A stretch of 64,000 bases of DNA from Epilithonimonas sp042695135 (GTDB lineage Bacteria; Bacteroidota; Bacteroidia; Flavobacteriales; Weeksellaceae): contig NZ_CP170547.1 of NCBI RefSeq assembly GCF_042695135.1, positions 3,472,001 to 3,536,000 on the forward strand, given 5' to 3'. Within the stretch, counting starts at the first letter, position 1. The number at the start of each line of letters is the position of its first letter. Below the pieces are notes generated by a model. That model saw nothing but the letters and a program-made list of their open reading frames with translations, did no database searches and was not told where the DNA came from. Of this stretch, positions 24,433 to 33,648 are shown one piece after another. Position numbers and translations under genes: made by a program.

Positions 24433-25701
24433 TTAATCCTGACTCTTCAACAACTGAAAACCGATACTGCAATTTAAACATTTTTTCTGAGTACAGAATA
24501 TTTTATACTGGTAAAGAAAAGCCTGTGTCTGTAAAGCATTGGAAAATTTCATACCCACATTTTTCCATTCATCCAAAACCGAATTTTTCTCAGGTTTCAG
24601 CTGCCTGTAAAAATCAAAAATATCATCTACAATTTCAGGATTATGATTCTTCTGATAAAAATATTTGATGGGTAGAATCGCATTAATTATAATTAAATCG
24701 ATGAAATCTTTGCTCAATAATTTTTGGCCTTCAACTGGAGAAATTTTCCCGAAATTAAAATGATTATCCCAATATTCCGAAGCAGAAATATCTTCAAAAA
24801 TCAAATACAAATCATCAATCATTTTCGCTTCAATGATTTTCGAAAAGAGATTTGGCTGAGAATGATAAAGATTCACCAATTGCGAAAGTCGAATCGTAGG
24901 GAAATTTGGCGGCCGAAGCTTTGAGAATTTCGGAGCGATTCTGACTTCATTAATATTAAATTTAATCGTCAGAAAATCAAATTCGCGTTTCCAGATTGTC
25001 ATCATTTCATCTTTTGGCTCACCAAGGAAATTACAAATCCCGAATAATAAAGCTTCCAACTGAACTCTATTTTGCTTGATTTTTTGAATAACGGAAAAGT
25101 CCAGACTTTCGGCTAACTGCAGAAAAATCTCAGCATTAACTTTCAATCCAAAAGTATAAGCCAATTGCTGAAACAAAACCGCTTCATAATTATTTTGATT
25201 TTTCTTTAATGACGATTCCAAAGATTCAGATTTGGAATCTAACTTTTTGAGCAAAACTTCTTCTTCAAAAAATAATGGGATTTTATTCTTATTAAATAGC
25301 TTTTCGCAAGGAACAAACGAATGTTCCTCCCTCAGTTTCTGATGTTTCTGAATCAAAGTTTCATCAATATAATCTCTGAGTTCCAAGGTCAGAATCTGCT
25401 GATTTTCCAATTCAGGGATTTCGCAATCATTAATGTAAACGGCATGAAGAATCAGATTTCCGAACTCGGGATTTCCGGAATGGTTGTGGAAAAACCAATC
25501 GGAAGCTTTTGTATGAATCTCGATGTTTCCGGCGAAAATGATGTTGTCAATTTTAATTTTAGCAAATAGAAAATCCGGTCCCGAATTCTTGTTCCATTCG
25601 CCAAAGTTTAAGATTTCAATATTTTTCCCATCAGTGGAAACAAAATCGAAGTGTCGGAATTTTTTAAAATTCCAGAGATATTGTAATATTTCTTCATTCA
25701 T
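24433..25701 (-). CDS. DUF2851 family protein
   Basis: 422 aa with start MNEEILQYLWNFKKF at 25701. I recognise the DUF2851 pattern, with a conserved N-terminal block SGPDFLFAKIKI ... AGNIEIHTKASDWFFHNH ... NPEFGNLILHAVY. The D...ExH arrangement (GPDF, then NIEIH) is reminiscent of PD-(D/E)XK nuclease cores, but the exact catalytic Lys is not present and I do not claim a nuclease. The last 180 residues are helical; a Cys-rich end (CTQKKCLNC) may bind metal. A terminator-like hairpin (25730-25762) stands 29 bases before the start codon, and repeat copies B and C flank the gene pair. Confidence 0.7.
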   Translation of the reverse strand: MNEEILQYLWNFKKFRHFDFVSTDGKNIEILNFGEWNKNSGPDFLFAKIKIDNIIFAGNIEIHTKASDWFFHNHSGNPEFGNLILHAVYINDCEIPELENQQILTLELRDYIDETLIQKHQKLREEHSFVPCEKLFNKNKIPLFFEEEVLLKKLDSKSESLESSLKKNQNNYEAVLFQQLAYTFGLKVNAEIFLQLAESLDFSVIQKIKQNRVQLEALLFGICNFLGEPKDEMMTIWKREFDFLTIKFNINEVRIAPKFSKLRPPNFPTIRLSQLVNLYHSQPNLFSKIIEAKMIDDLYLIFEDISASEYWDNHFNFGKISPVEGQKLLSKDFIDLIIINAILPIKYFYQKNHNPEIVDDIFDFYRQLKPEKNSVLDEWKNVGMKFSNALQTQAFLYQYKIFCTQKKCLNCSIGFQLLKSQD

Positions 25702-25719
25702 TTGTGTGTTTTGATTTTC

Positions 25720-25762
25720 GTTAAACAAAAACCCTTTCAAAGTTCGTGACTTCGAAAGGGTT
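25720..25762 (-). terminator. terminator upstream of the DUF2851 gene
   Basis: On the minus strand: stem AACCCTTTC-AAGT (25730-25743) with ACTT-GAAAGGGTT (25749-25762), one mismatch, then TTTTGTTT. It would stop transcripts arriving from bshA through repeat C, 420 bases beyond the bshA stop; it could also act as an attenuator for DUF2851. Confidence 0.65.
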
Positions 25763-25850
25763 AAGTTATAAAAATTTTGGAAATTTCTAATTATTTTTGA
25801 CAATAATTAGATTGTCCATTACTCAATTAGTTATTTTTTTAACGTCTAGT

Positions 25851-25948
25851 TTGTCATTGACTTCGTCGAATCTGCGATTTCCGTAGGAATCTCGACAGCT
25901 AAGTTTAGGTTCCTACGGAAATCGCAGATTCGACGAAGTCAATGACAA
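25851..25948. repeat. perfect 39-bp inverted repeat (palindrome)
   Basis: Arms 25851-25889 and 25910-25948 are exact reverse complements (TTGTCATTGACTTCGTCGAA ... against TTCCTACGGAAATCGCAGAT ...), with a 20-base spacer. As RNA it would form a very stable hairpin; as DNA a cruciform. Confidence 0.95.
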
Positions 25949-26121
25949 GCGTTGTGTTTATAGACAACTGTTGTTTGTATGCTGAATCTGCAGCCCGACT
26001 TGAACGGAAATCCTTTTTTGCTTCTACTCAATTTCTATTTAAACTGAAATCGTCTGCAAAAAAGATTGACTTCGTCGAACCACTCCTTTAGGTTTGGGAG
26101 TGGAAGGCAAAAAAGCTGCCC
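25851..26121 (-). repeat. dispersed hairpin repeat, copy C (inverted relative to copy B)
   Basis: Reading on the minus strand from 26121: GGGCAGCT, CTTCCACTCCCAAAC, TTCGACGAAGTCAATC, TTTTTTGCAG, AGCAAAAAAGGATTTCCGTT, CAAGTCGGGCTGC, CTATAAACACAACGC, then the complete palindrome. Same order of blocks as copy B. Confidence 0.85.
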
Positions 26122-26129
26122 ACATTATT

Positions 26130-27290
26130 TTAATTCCCAGCGTCAATCAATTTCGCTTCTTCAAACTTTGCAATCGTCGTTTCGTACATTTCTATGTAGA
26201 TCGGAAGGATATTTTTGAGGTCAAATTTCATTGCCTGCGCTTTCGCATTCTTTTTCATTTCGGCAAGAAGTTCTTCATTACTCAAAAGTTTGATGCAGTA
26301 ATTGGACATCGCTTCCACATTTCCGATTTCAGCCAAGAAACCAGTTTCACCTTGGATATTAACTTCCGGGATTCCACCAGCATTACTACTGATTACAGGT
26401 GTTTTTGCCGCCATCGCCTCCAGAGCCGCCAATCCGAAACTTTCCTGCTCCGATGGTAAAAGAAAGACGTCGGAAAGCTGTAAAATTCTATACAAATCAT
26501 TCACTTTTCCGAGTAATTTGATTTTCCCAATCAGGTCGGGATTTTCTTCCAGAAACTGGTTGATTTTTTCCATTTCCGGTCCTTCACCAATAATAATCAG
26601 CTTTGATTTCACTTTTCGATTGACATTCTTAAAAATCTCCAAAACATCCTGAATTCTCTTTACAGGACGGAGATTTGAAACGTGAATCAGAATTTTCTCA
26701 TCGTCGCTCGCAAACTGTTCTCTTTGGCAAGTTTTGCAATCTTCATCAAAAACAGAATTATCAATAAAATTGGTAATCACCTGAATCTCTTTCTGAATAT
26801 TGAAGAACTGAAGTGTATCTTTTTTCAGACTTTCGGAGACAGAAGTTATTGTATCACTTTGATTGATAGAGAATTCGACAGCGTGTTTGTAACTCGGATG
26901 TTGACCAACCAAGGTAATATCCGTCCCGTGAAGCGTGGTTACTAACGGCACATCTTTGTGTTCCGCCTTCAGCATTTGTTTTGCCGTGAACGCCGCATAA
27001 GCATACGGAATCGCATAATGCGCGTGCAAAATATCCAATTTGTAAAGATTGACAACGCGATAAATCATCGATGACAACGCGATATCATAAGGCTGATATT
27101 GGAAGAGCGGATAGGTTTGAACATTCACTTTATGAAAGAAAATGTTCGGGTTGGTAACGTCCAAACGTGCTGGCAGTGCAGAACTAATGAAATGAACTTC
27201 ATAGCCTTTATTGGCCAGGCTCATTCCTAATTCTGTTGCTACAATACCGCTTCCGCCGTAAGTCGGGTAACAAAGTATACCTATTTTCAT
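26130..27290 (-). CDS. bshA: N-acetyl-alpha-D-glucosaminyl L-malate synthase (bacillithiol biosynthesis)
   Basis: 386-aa GT4-family glycosyltransferase that joins UDP-GlcNAc to L-malate, the first step to the thiol bacillithiol. Seen: MKIGILCYPTYGGSGIVATELG, LDILHAHYAIPYA, TTLHGTDITLVG, HVSNLRPVKR and the nucleotide-binding ESFGLAALEAMA with SSNAGGIPEV. The first and third blocks are typical of BshA rather than other GT4 enzymes. Other bacillithiol genes are not in the window. The GH3 gene lies 72 bases upstream on the same strand. Confidence 0.92.
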   Translation of the reverse strand: MKIGILCYPTYGGSGIVATELGMSLANKGYEVHFISSALPARLDVTNPNIFFHKVNVQTYPLFQYQPYDIALSSMIYRVVNLYKLDILHAHYAIPYAYAAFTAKQMLKAEHKDVPLVTTLHGTDITLVGQHPSYKHAVEFSINQSDTITSVSESLKKDTLQFFNIQKEIQVITNFIDNSVFDEDCKTCQREQFASDDEKILIHVSNLRPVKRIQDVLEIFKNVNRKVKSKLIIIGEGPEMEKINQFLEENPDLIGKIKLLGKVNDLYRILQLSDVFLLPSEQESFGLAALEAMAAKTPVISSNAGGIPEVNIQGETGFLAEIGNVEAMSNYCIKLLSNEELLAEMKKNAKAQAMKFDLKNILPIYIEMYETTIAKFEEAKLIDAGN

Positions 27291-27361
27291 TTTTTTTGTA
27301 CAATGTATTATGTAAAAAGTATAATGACTGCAATTCTATGCGCCCAAAATACCCGTCAAAT

Positions 27362-29113
27362 TTACTCAATTACGACCTTAGAATTTTTCGTTTCCGAACT
27401 ATTTTTTCTATCAGTTTGATTGGTTGGAGTTTTTGCATCAACATCGATTCCCATTCCGTATTTCAGGTTGTCATTTACTAAAACCGGAAGTCTTCCCCAG
27501 ATCTTAGTTTGACCGAGAATTCCGTTTGCTGTTGCCTTCATTGCATCGTCATTATTCTCGTAAGAAACAAGAACTGTGGAAACTTTTGAAATATCAATAT
27601 CTTTCAAAGCATATGGACTTCCGAAAACATCCAGAATTACATTTTGATTTTGGCTGAATTCTGATAATATTTTCTTGCTTGTATCCGAAATTTTATAAGG
27701 TTTGTAAGCCGTAGAATTATCTTTGTGAAAACCAACAATCACTTTTGAATTGGCAGGAATTGATGTGATTTCGGAAGCTTTTTTAAGAATAATTGTCGTT
27801 CCTGTATTTAATTGATTGAGGAAAGTTTCATAACCTGCTTCTTCCAACGGAACATAATAGTAAGTTTCTTTGCAATCAAGCGGCAATAATTTTTTATCGT
27901 CCTTAATTAAAGTTAAAGCATTGGAATACATTTTCTGAACGATTTCGGAATGGGGGGCGTTGTTCAGATCATCAGCAACGTTTTCTGGATTGATGTTGGA
28001 ATATTGATTAAGACCGAGAAAATATTTGGTTAAAAGAATTTTCTTCACACTCTCTTCTACTCGACTTTGCGGAATTTTTCCATTTTCAATTCCTTTTAAA
28101 ATTAAACTTTTTCCTGTTGCAACATCCTGTGAAAAAAGCATCAAATCATTTCCAGCCTCAAAAGCTAATGCATCCAATTCTCCCGCTTTGAATTTGTTGG
28201 CAACAGCGCCCATATTCAGCGCATCCGTAATAATCAATCCTTTGTAACCATATTTTTCTTTGAGAAGACCCGTTACTATTTTTTTAGAAATAGAAGCGGG
28301 AATTCCTTTTTCATTTTCCAGACTCGGAACGTAAAGATGCGCTACCATCACACCGCCAATTCCTTTATTCATTAATGCTTTGAAAGGTGCTAATTCAATT
28401 TTTTCCAATCGGTCCATATTATGAGAAACAACGGGAAGATCCAGGTGTGAATCCTTATTCGTATCGCCGTGACCCGGGAAATGTTTGATGGCAGCCAGAA
28501 TTTTATTATCCTGCAAACCGTTGGAATAGGCCAAAGCAGAATTCACGACATTATTAACATCAGAACCGAAACTTCTGTTGCCGATAATTGGATTATTCGG
28601 GTTGGTATTGACATCCACAACGGGCGCAAAATCCCAATTGATCCCCATTCTTTTGCAGTCTTCGGCAATTTTGGACGACATCTCGTAGATCAGATTCTTG
28701 TCCTGGATTGCTCCAAGTGTAATTGCCCAAGGATATTTGTGCGCTTTTGCAATTCTTTGGAAAAGTCCCCATTCTGCATCCATACCGATCATAAGCGGGA
28801 CTTTTGATTTAGACTGGAATTCGTTTACCAAATTGATTTCTCTCGCGGCATCATCCTGCATCAGAATCAAACCTCCGATTTTATCATTGGTAATGATATT
28901 TCTGATTTGATTGATGTGCGCCTCGTCCTTATTGGTATAAAGTGCCACAATAAAAAGCTGACCAAGTTTCTCATCCTGGGAAAGAGAATTGTAAGTTTTG
29001 TCAACCCACTCATTTGCCTTTTTAAGATCGCTGGAAGATATATTTTTAGGCTGATATTGGCAATACAAAAACTGCGAAATAAGAATTATAAAAAACAGGC
29101 TTAACCTTTTCAT
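27362..29113 (-). CDS. glycoside hydrolase family 3, beta-N-acetylhexosaminidase type
   Basis: 583 aa. Signal peptide MKRLSLFFIILISQFLYCQ. The GH3 N-terminal TIM barrel shows GGLILMQDDA, GMDAEWGLFQRI, KHFPGHGDTNKDSHLDLP (the NagZ-type His/Asp acid-base loop) and the nucleophile segment GLIITDALNMGA. A C-terminal GH3 domain follows from about residue 390. The His-containing loop marks N-acetylglucosaminidases that act on peptidoglycan fragments or chitin oligomers; secretion suggests a periplasmic or surface role. Related flavobacterial enzymes are sometimes fused to a beta-lactamase domain; this one is not. Confidence 0.88.
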   Translation of the reverse strand: MKRLSLFFIILISQFLYCQYQPKNISSSDLKKANEWVDKTYNSLSQDEKLGQLFIVALYTNKDEAHINQIRNIITNDKIGGLILMQDDAAREINLVNEFQSKSKVPLMIGMDAEWGLFQRIAKAHKYPWAITLGAIQDKNLIYEMSSKIAEDCKRMGINWDFAPVVDVNTNPNNPIIGNRSFGSDVNNVVNSALAYSNGLQDNKILAAIKHFPGHGDTNKDSHLDLPVVSHNMDRLEKIELAPFKALMNKGIGGVMVAHLYVPSLENEKGIPASISKKIVTGLLKEKYGYKGLIITDALNMGAVANKFKAGELDALAFEAGNDLMLFSQDVATGKSLILKGIENGKIPQSRVEESVKKILLTKYFLGLNQYSNINPENVADDLNNAPHSEIVQKMYSNALTLIKDDKKLLPLDCKETYYYVPLEEAGYETFLNQLNTGTTIILKKASEITSIPANSKVIVGFHKDNSTAYKPYKISDTSKKILSEFSQNQNVILDVFGSPYALKDIDISKVSTVLVSYENNDDAMKATANGILGQTKIWGRLPVLVNDNLKYGMGIDVDAKTPTNQTDRKNSSETKNSKVVIE

Positions 29114-29228
29114 TTTTTTGATATCTAAATTTTAGAAAACTTTCCATAAAGATATTAATTCCGCTTTAAATGGCTATTTTTATGGTCTGTTATTTGTAAT
29201 TAAAATTATAACGTAAATAATTAAACCT

Positions 29229-29759
29229 ATGAAAAAGTTCCTTCCCCTTTTATTATTACTGATTTCCAGTATATTTATCCTTAGCTGTAAAGATGATGAC
29301 GATGATTATGTAGATAACGATACATATTCTGCTGTATATGATTTAACTGTTAATATGACTTATGATGTAAATTCCCAGCAAGCAACATACAATCAGGCAT
29401 TTAACAGACCTATGTTTGACAGCGACGTTGTATTGGTATACAGACAAACCGGTACAGATAATGGTAATACAGTTTGGCAGCCGTTGCCACAAACTCTTTA
29501 CAACATTACTGCAGGTAACACGACAAACAATGAATTGGATTATACTTTTGACTTCACAAAGAATGATTTTCAACTGTACGCAAGTGGAACATACAATTTA
29601 ACTTTGACACCAAGTTATATTACAGGACAAAGATTCAGAATTGTTTTGGTTCCTGCAGATTTTGGTAAAAATGCTAATTCTGTAGATCCAAAAACTTTAT
29701 CTTACGAAGAAGTTATCAAGAAATATAACATTGATGATACTAAAGTAAAAACTTTATAA
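29229..29759 (+). CDS. surface-exposed lipoprotein of unknown function
   Basis: 176 aa. Lipobox ILS-C20 followed by K-D-D-D-D-D, a strong surface export signal of the Capnocytophaga/flavobacterial type. The mature chain looks like one small beta domain (YSAVYDLTVNMTYDV, VVLVYRQTG, RFRIVLVPADFG) and ends with a short helix. No family recognised. Monocistronic, with a terminator at 29783-29817. Confidence 0.6.
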   Translation: MKKFLPLLLLLISSIFILSCKDDDDDYVDNDTYSAVYDLTVNMTYDVNSQQATYNQAFNRPMFDSDVVLVYRQTGTDNGNTVWQPLPQTLYNITAGNTTNNELDYTFDFTKNDFQLYASGTYNLTLTPSYITGQRFRIVLVPADFGKNANSVDPKTLSYEEVIKKYNIDDTKVKTL

Positions 29760-29782
29760 TCAATTTATAATATTAAAGTTAC

Positions 29783-29817
29783 AACCATTTCGAAATTTCG
29801 GAGTGGTTTTTTTATTA
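29783..29817 (+). terminator. terminator after the lipoprotein gene
   Basis: AACCATTTCGAAA pairs with TTTCGGAGTGGTT using G-T pairs, followed by TTTTTTT. Confidence 0.75.
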
Positions 29818-29902
29818 GCTGAAATAATTAATACCAAATTAGTATGAATTGATTTTTTTATTTATTAAATTTGTTATCCATTAATCAAAAAAATATAATA
29901 AT

Positions 29903-30538
29903 ATGTCTATTAAACTTGGTGATACTGCTCCGGATTTTGATGCAGAAAGCAGTCTTGGAAAACTTAATTTTTATGAATATCTTGGTGATTCCTGGGGGAT
30001 TTTATTTTCTCATCCCGCAGATTACACGCCTGTTTGCACTACAGAGCTGGGAAAAACATCAGAACTGAAACCGGAATTTGATAAAAGGAATACAAAAGTC
30101 CTTGCTTTGAGTGTTGACGGAATAGACAATCACAAAGGCTGGATCTCCGACATCAACGAAACTCAAAATACAGAAGTCGAATTCCCAATCATTGCAGATC
30201 AGGACAAAAAAGTGTCTGAATTATACGATTTCATCCACCCGAATGCCAGCGCATCTTTAACTGTAAGATCTTTGTTGATTATCGATCCGAACAAAAAAGT
30301 AAGATTGATCATCACTTATCCGGCATCAACGGGAAGAAATTTCACCGAGATCTTAAGAGTTTTGGATTCTCTCCAATTGGTTGACGGCTATGGTGTTGCA
30401 ACACCGGTTGACTGGAAAGACGGTGATGATGTCATAGTTCCCGCAACACTTTCGCAGGAAGACGCTGAGAAAAAATTTACCAAAGGTGTAAAAGTTGTAA
30501 AACCTTATTTGCGATATACACCTCAGCCCAATAAATAA
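29903..30538 (+). CDS. 1-Cys peroxiredoxin (Prx6 type)
   Basis: 211-aa thiol peroxidase that reduces hydrogen and organic peroxides. Peroxidatic C45 sits in HPADYTPVCTTELG; this is the only cysteine in the protein, so there is no resolving Cys and recycling must use an external thiol (bacillithiol is plausible given bshA nearby, but that is inference). The Prx6-type C-terminal arm (GVATPVDWKDGDDVIVPATLS) is present. A TAAATTTG box at 29866-29873 lies 30 bases before the ATG. Confidence 0.92.
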   Translation: MSIKLGDTAPDFDAESSLGKLNFYEYLGDSWGILFSHPADYTPVCTTELGKTSELKPEFDKRNTKVLALSVDGIDNHKGWISDINETQNTEVEFPIIADQDKKVSELYDFIHPNASASLTVRSLLIIDPNKKVRLIITYPASTGRNFTEILRVLDSLQLVDGYGVATPVDWKDGDDVIVPATLSQEDAEKKFTKGVKVVKPYLRYTPQPNK

Positions 30539-30551
30539 ATGATTAAAACAA

Positions 30552-30587
30552 AAAATGGTCGGAACTGCTTCTGACCATTTTATTTTA
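30552..30587. terminator. terminator between convergent genes
   Basis: AAAATGGTCGGAA (30552-30564) pairs with TTCTGACCATTTT (30569-30581), then TATTTT; serves peroxiredoxin and possibly the opposing gene ending at 30607. Confidence 0.75.
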
Positions 30588-30606
30588 ATGAATATAGTTA
30601 CTTAAA

Positions 30607-31368
30607 CTAATTTGCAGTAAAAATATCTTTTGAGAATTCGCCGTTGCTTTTAGGCATTTCTATTACAATATTTCCATTTTCGTAATATCCGATTGTAGAT
30701 TCGCCAGAGCCTAACTTTACTCGGAAAACACCATTTTGAGTGGTGGATTTAAATGTAGCAAACGGGAAAGAACTTTTTCCATCTACCAAAATAAATTGAC
30801 TTTCATCGATTTGAACCTTTTGCAGAGTCAAATTCCCTCTCGTATATTTTTGAGCCGTCTGAGTTTGAGAAACGACTTCTGTCGTTGGTGTTCTTTCTGA
30901 TGACTTATTTGATTCCTGAGATTTGGCATCTGTAAGTTTTTCGGTTACAGTGCTTGGATTAGAAACAGGGATCTGAACCAGAGCCCGCTTCAAAGCATCC
31001 TGAAATCCCGGTTCATATTCTTTGATTGTACTTACTCCTTTTTGGATTAGGATCACCTGATTATTACAATCTTTGAACTGTAAAATGACTTTATTTCTGA
31101 ACATACTTTTATCATCCAGGATTTCAGCATTCACCACTTTACAAGGATTTACAAGTGCATCAGATGGCCATTGGGTTTTATTTTCAGATAATATTGTGTA
31201 TTTTTTTCCTTTCAAAGATTTTTCCAGAATTACGTTCAAATCATAAGATCTGTTTTCTTTAAAATCATTGAATTCTGAAGGAATCAGGACGTACTTGTAA
31301 TCAGATAAATTTTGAGACTTTATTAATACAATAAAAATTATTGATAAAAATATTGAAAACTTTTTCAT
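30607..31368 (-). CDS. secreted protein of unknown function
   Basis: 253 aa with signal peptide (MKKFSIFLSIIFIVLIKSQ). Residues 20-130 have an alpha/beta pattern (YKYVLIPSEFNDF ... VILQFKDCNNQVILIQKG), then a Ser/Thr/Gln-rich linker (about 140-175) and a beta-rich end (TLQKVQIDESQFILVDGKSSF). No family recognised. It lies 14 bases downstream of the PorV-like gene, so the two are probably cotranscribed and may both belong to envelope or secretion functions. Confidence 0.55.
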   Translation of the reverse strand: MKKFSIFLSIIFIVLIKSQNLSDYKYVLIPSEFNDFKENRSYDLNVILEKSLKGKKYTILSENKTQWPSDALVNPCKVVNAEILDDKSMFRNKVILQFKDCNNQVILIQKGVSTIKEYEPGFQDALKRALVQIPVSNPSTVTEKLTDAKSQESNKSSERTPTTEVVSQTQTAQKYTRGNLTLQKVQIDESQFILVDGKSSFPFATFKSTTQNGVFRVKLGSGESTIGYYENGNIVIEMPKSNGEFSKDIFTAN

Positions 31369-31382
31369 AATGAGAATATATT

Positions 31383-32465
31383 TTAATTCCTAAAACCTTC
31401 CATATCAAGTTTCAAAGAAAAGAAATTAGAATAGAAGTTAGAGCCTCCGATCCCGGAATTGGTAATAGCGTAATCCAAAGTTAAACCTTTATATTTAATA
31501 CCAATTCCAGCACTTGGCTGGAAAGACACTTTTCTTTTGAGATCCTCTATATCAGAAAGGGTTTGAAATCTGTTGAAACCTAATCGGACGAAAATCATAT
31601 CCTGAAAGATCAATTCTCCACCGGCATAAGGCGTTATACTTGCAAAATCCGTGGAAACCAAAGCTGCTGTTTTAGCAAAATCGATATTGACTCCAGCTTC
31701 CGGCAGCAATTTCAGATCTCTGTTGAATTCATAAGTTTTGCTGACTCCCAGATTAAGTTTTGGCATAGTGATCTCCATCTTGTCTGTAGGAGCGGGATTG
31801 AATTCTTCACCATTCACCACTGCTGATAATTCTTTTTGATTGATGGTCCAGAAGTTAACCGTAGTTGTGGCATCTCTCAGCATAAATCCATAGTTCCAAT
31901 CTGTATCTGTGTGATAAATTCCGCCAACGTCAAATCCGAAACCGTAACCGCTCGCAAATTTACCCACATTTCGATAGACCACTTTTGCAGTTGCCCCGAT
32001 ATCTAATTTTTGATTTCCGTTTGGATGAAAAGCATAAGAAAACAGAGCCGCATAATCTGCGGTAGAAAAAGAACTTATTTTATCGTAATCTATATTACCT
32101 TCGGAATCAATTAATTGAGTAGTATTAAGAATATTATCAACGCCTAATCTTACTAATGAAACGGCGAAAACACCATTACCATAATCCAAAGGTTTTGCGT
32201 AAGCGATATAATCATATTTGGCAATGGATTCAAAATATTCTGCGTGCATTGCTGCAACCTGCCAGTCTCGGTCTATTTTCATCAAACCTGCGGGATTCCA
32301 CATCGGAGAATAGACATCATCCTGATTAGAAACCACGGCTCCGCCCATTGCGAGACCTCTTGCGCCGGCACCGATATTCAGGAACTCATTAGAGTATTTT
32401 CTGATGATCTGTGCATCAGAAAACTGGGTTAAAATAATCAGTAAAAAAAATAAAATTCTTTTCAT
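31383..32465 (-). CDS. PorV/PorQ family outer-membrane protein
   Basis: 360 aa with signal peptide (MKRILFFLLIILTQFSDAQ). The mature N-terminus YSNEFLNIGAGARGLAMGGAVVSNQDDVYSPMWNPAGL is the hallmark of the PorV/PorQ/UPF0164 barrel family related to FadL. PorV is a T9SS shuttle protein, whereas the paralogs have less clear roles; this is not clearly PorV itself, which usually sits beside porU. Location near three T9SS cargo genes is suggestive only. Downstream partner at 30607. Confidence 0.8.
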   Translation of the reverse strand: MKRILFFLLIILTQFSDAQIIRKYSNEFLNIGAGARGLAMGGAVVSNQDDVYSPMWNPAGLMKIDRDWQVAAMHAEYFESIAKYDYIAYAKPLDYGNGVFAVSLVRLGVDNILNTTQLIDSEGNIDYDKISSFSTADYAALFSYAFHPNGNQKLDIGATAKVVYRNVGKFASGYGFGFDVGGIYHTDTDWNYGFMLRDATTTVNFWTINQKELSAVVNGEEFNPAPTDKMEITMPKLNLGVSKTYEFNRDLKLLPEAGVNIDFAKTAALVSTDFASITPYAGGELIFQDMIFVRLGFNRFQTLSDIEDLKRKVSFQPSAGIGIKYKGLTLDYAITNSGIGGSNFYSNFFSLKLDMEGFRN

Positions 32466-32475
32466 TAATAAGTGT

Positions 32476-33375
32476 TTACAGAGGTTTAGATTCTGTAATA
32501 AGCTCTTCTTTTTTCCTTCTCGATTTTATAATTCCGTTAACAACAATTGATGCGATCATTACGAAAGAAGCGCCATAAAAAACAGGACTCATATGCTCTG
32601 ATGCTCCAAAGATAAAAAAAGCCAGGATAATCCCGTAAACCGGTTCCAGATTTACTGTCAGAATCAATGTAAAAGGCGAAATGAATTTCATCAGTTTCAC
32701 GCTTTCAAACATTGGATAAGCTGTAAAGACAGAAGCCAGCAATAATACTAACGCAATATCGGTATAACTTATTTCGCTGACGGAAGAAATTTGTCCTGTA
32801 AAAAGAAAAAATAAACTAATAATGAACCATCCGCCTGCGATCTCATAAAAAATAATATTTCCGGAACTGGTTTTCCCAAACATTTTTCCATTCAGCACAG
32901 AAAATATTGTCCCGAAAAGCGCGCACAAAATTCCGTAGATGATTCCTTCCTTATATTTTAGTTCTGCATTGAAGATTAGAGAAATACAGATCACAATGAT
33001 AATTCCGATAACGACTTCTGCCCAATCCGGCTTCCTTCTGAAGACCAAAGGTTCTATCAAGGCTGCGAATAAGGTTGACAGTGAAAGACATGATAAGGCG
33101 ATGGAAACATTGGAAACCTTGATAGATTGGAAGAAAAACAGCCAGTGAAAAGCCATTACACTTCCGATCCCAATTAATTTAAGCAGTAAATTTTTTGGGA
33201 CTTTGATGCTGTCCTTTTTTATTAATCTTAAATATAAATAAAGAAAAACGGCAGCAAATAACATTCTGTAAAAAACCAGAACCTGAGCTTCTGCCAATAT
33301 CAATTTTCCTAAAATTGCCGTGAATCCCCATAAAAAAACGATAAAATGTAACCTCAGCAAATAAGAATTCTTCAT
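32476..33375 (-). CDS. EamA/DMT family transporter
   Basis: 299 aa with about ten membrane segments in two EamA repeats (FIVFLWGFTAILGKLILAE near residue 11; LALLLASVFTAYPMFESVKLMKF in the second half, LEPVYGIILAFFIFGE-like LEPVYGIILAFFIFGAS). It ends in a basic cytoplasmic tail (SRRKKEELITESKPL). Substrate unknown; relatives export amino acids or metabolites. It precedes the PorV-like gene by 10 bases on the same strand. Confidence 0.88.
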   Translation of the reverse strand: MKNSYLLRLHFIVFLWGFTAILGKLILAEAQVLVFYRMLFAAVFLYLYLRLIKKDSIKVPKNLLLKLIGIGSVMAFHWLFFFQSIKVSNVSIALSCLSLSTLFAALIEPLVFRRKPDWAEVVIGIIIVICISLIFNAELKYKEGIIYGILCALFGTIFSVLNGKMFGKTSSGNIIFYEIAGGWFIISLFFLFTGQISSVSEISYTDIALVLLLASVFTAYPMFESVKLMKFISPFTLILTVNLEPVYGIILAFFIFGASEHMSPVFYGASFVMIASIVVNGIIKSRRKKEELITESKPL

Positions 33376-33466
33376 TGGAAATATTGATTTTCAGTCTGCA
33401 AAATTAGGATAAATATTACAGATTTTAAGTCTAAAAAGAATATTAGGAAGCATTCTTGTAAATAAA

Positions 33467-33495
33467 AAATCCGCATAATTGGATTATACGGATCT
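33467..33495. terminator. orphan terminator-like hairpin in a divergent gap
   Basis: ATCCGCATAAT and ATTATACGGAT pair with a 3-base loop. On the minus strand it is followed by TTTTTTATTT, the better orientation, yet no minus-strand gene ends here. Confidence 0.6.
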
Positions 33496-33619
33496 TTTAA
33501 TAAGAACTTATTAAAAATAACATAAACTAACTAAAAATTTATTTCATTTAGACATATAACGTAAAGAAGCAAATTATATTTTATTATAGTTAATAAAAGC
33601 AAGAATTATGATTTCTACT

Positions 33620-33648
33620 TTGTGATTATTTAAAATATTTTATCTTTA
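33620..33648 (+). promoter_or_regulatory. promoter of the acyl-CoA carboxylase gene
   Basis: TTG (33620-33622), 18 bases, then TATCTTTA (33641-33648), one base off TAnnTTTG; 20 bases before the ATG. Confidence 0.55.

Larger units (their letters stand above)
25702..26129. other. non-coding region with repeat copy C
   Basis: No gene seen. It holds the terminator at 25720-25762 and repeat copy C with an intact 39-bp palindrome. Confidence 0.6.

Noticed and set aside
23895..26121. Insertion sequence or transposon
   Set aside because: Inverted repeats are present but the genes between them are PspC-like and DUF2851; no transposase was found.
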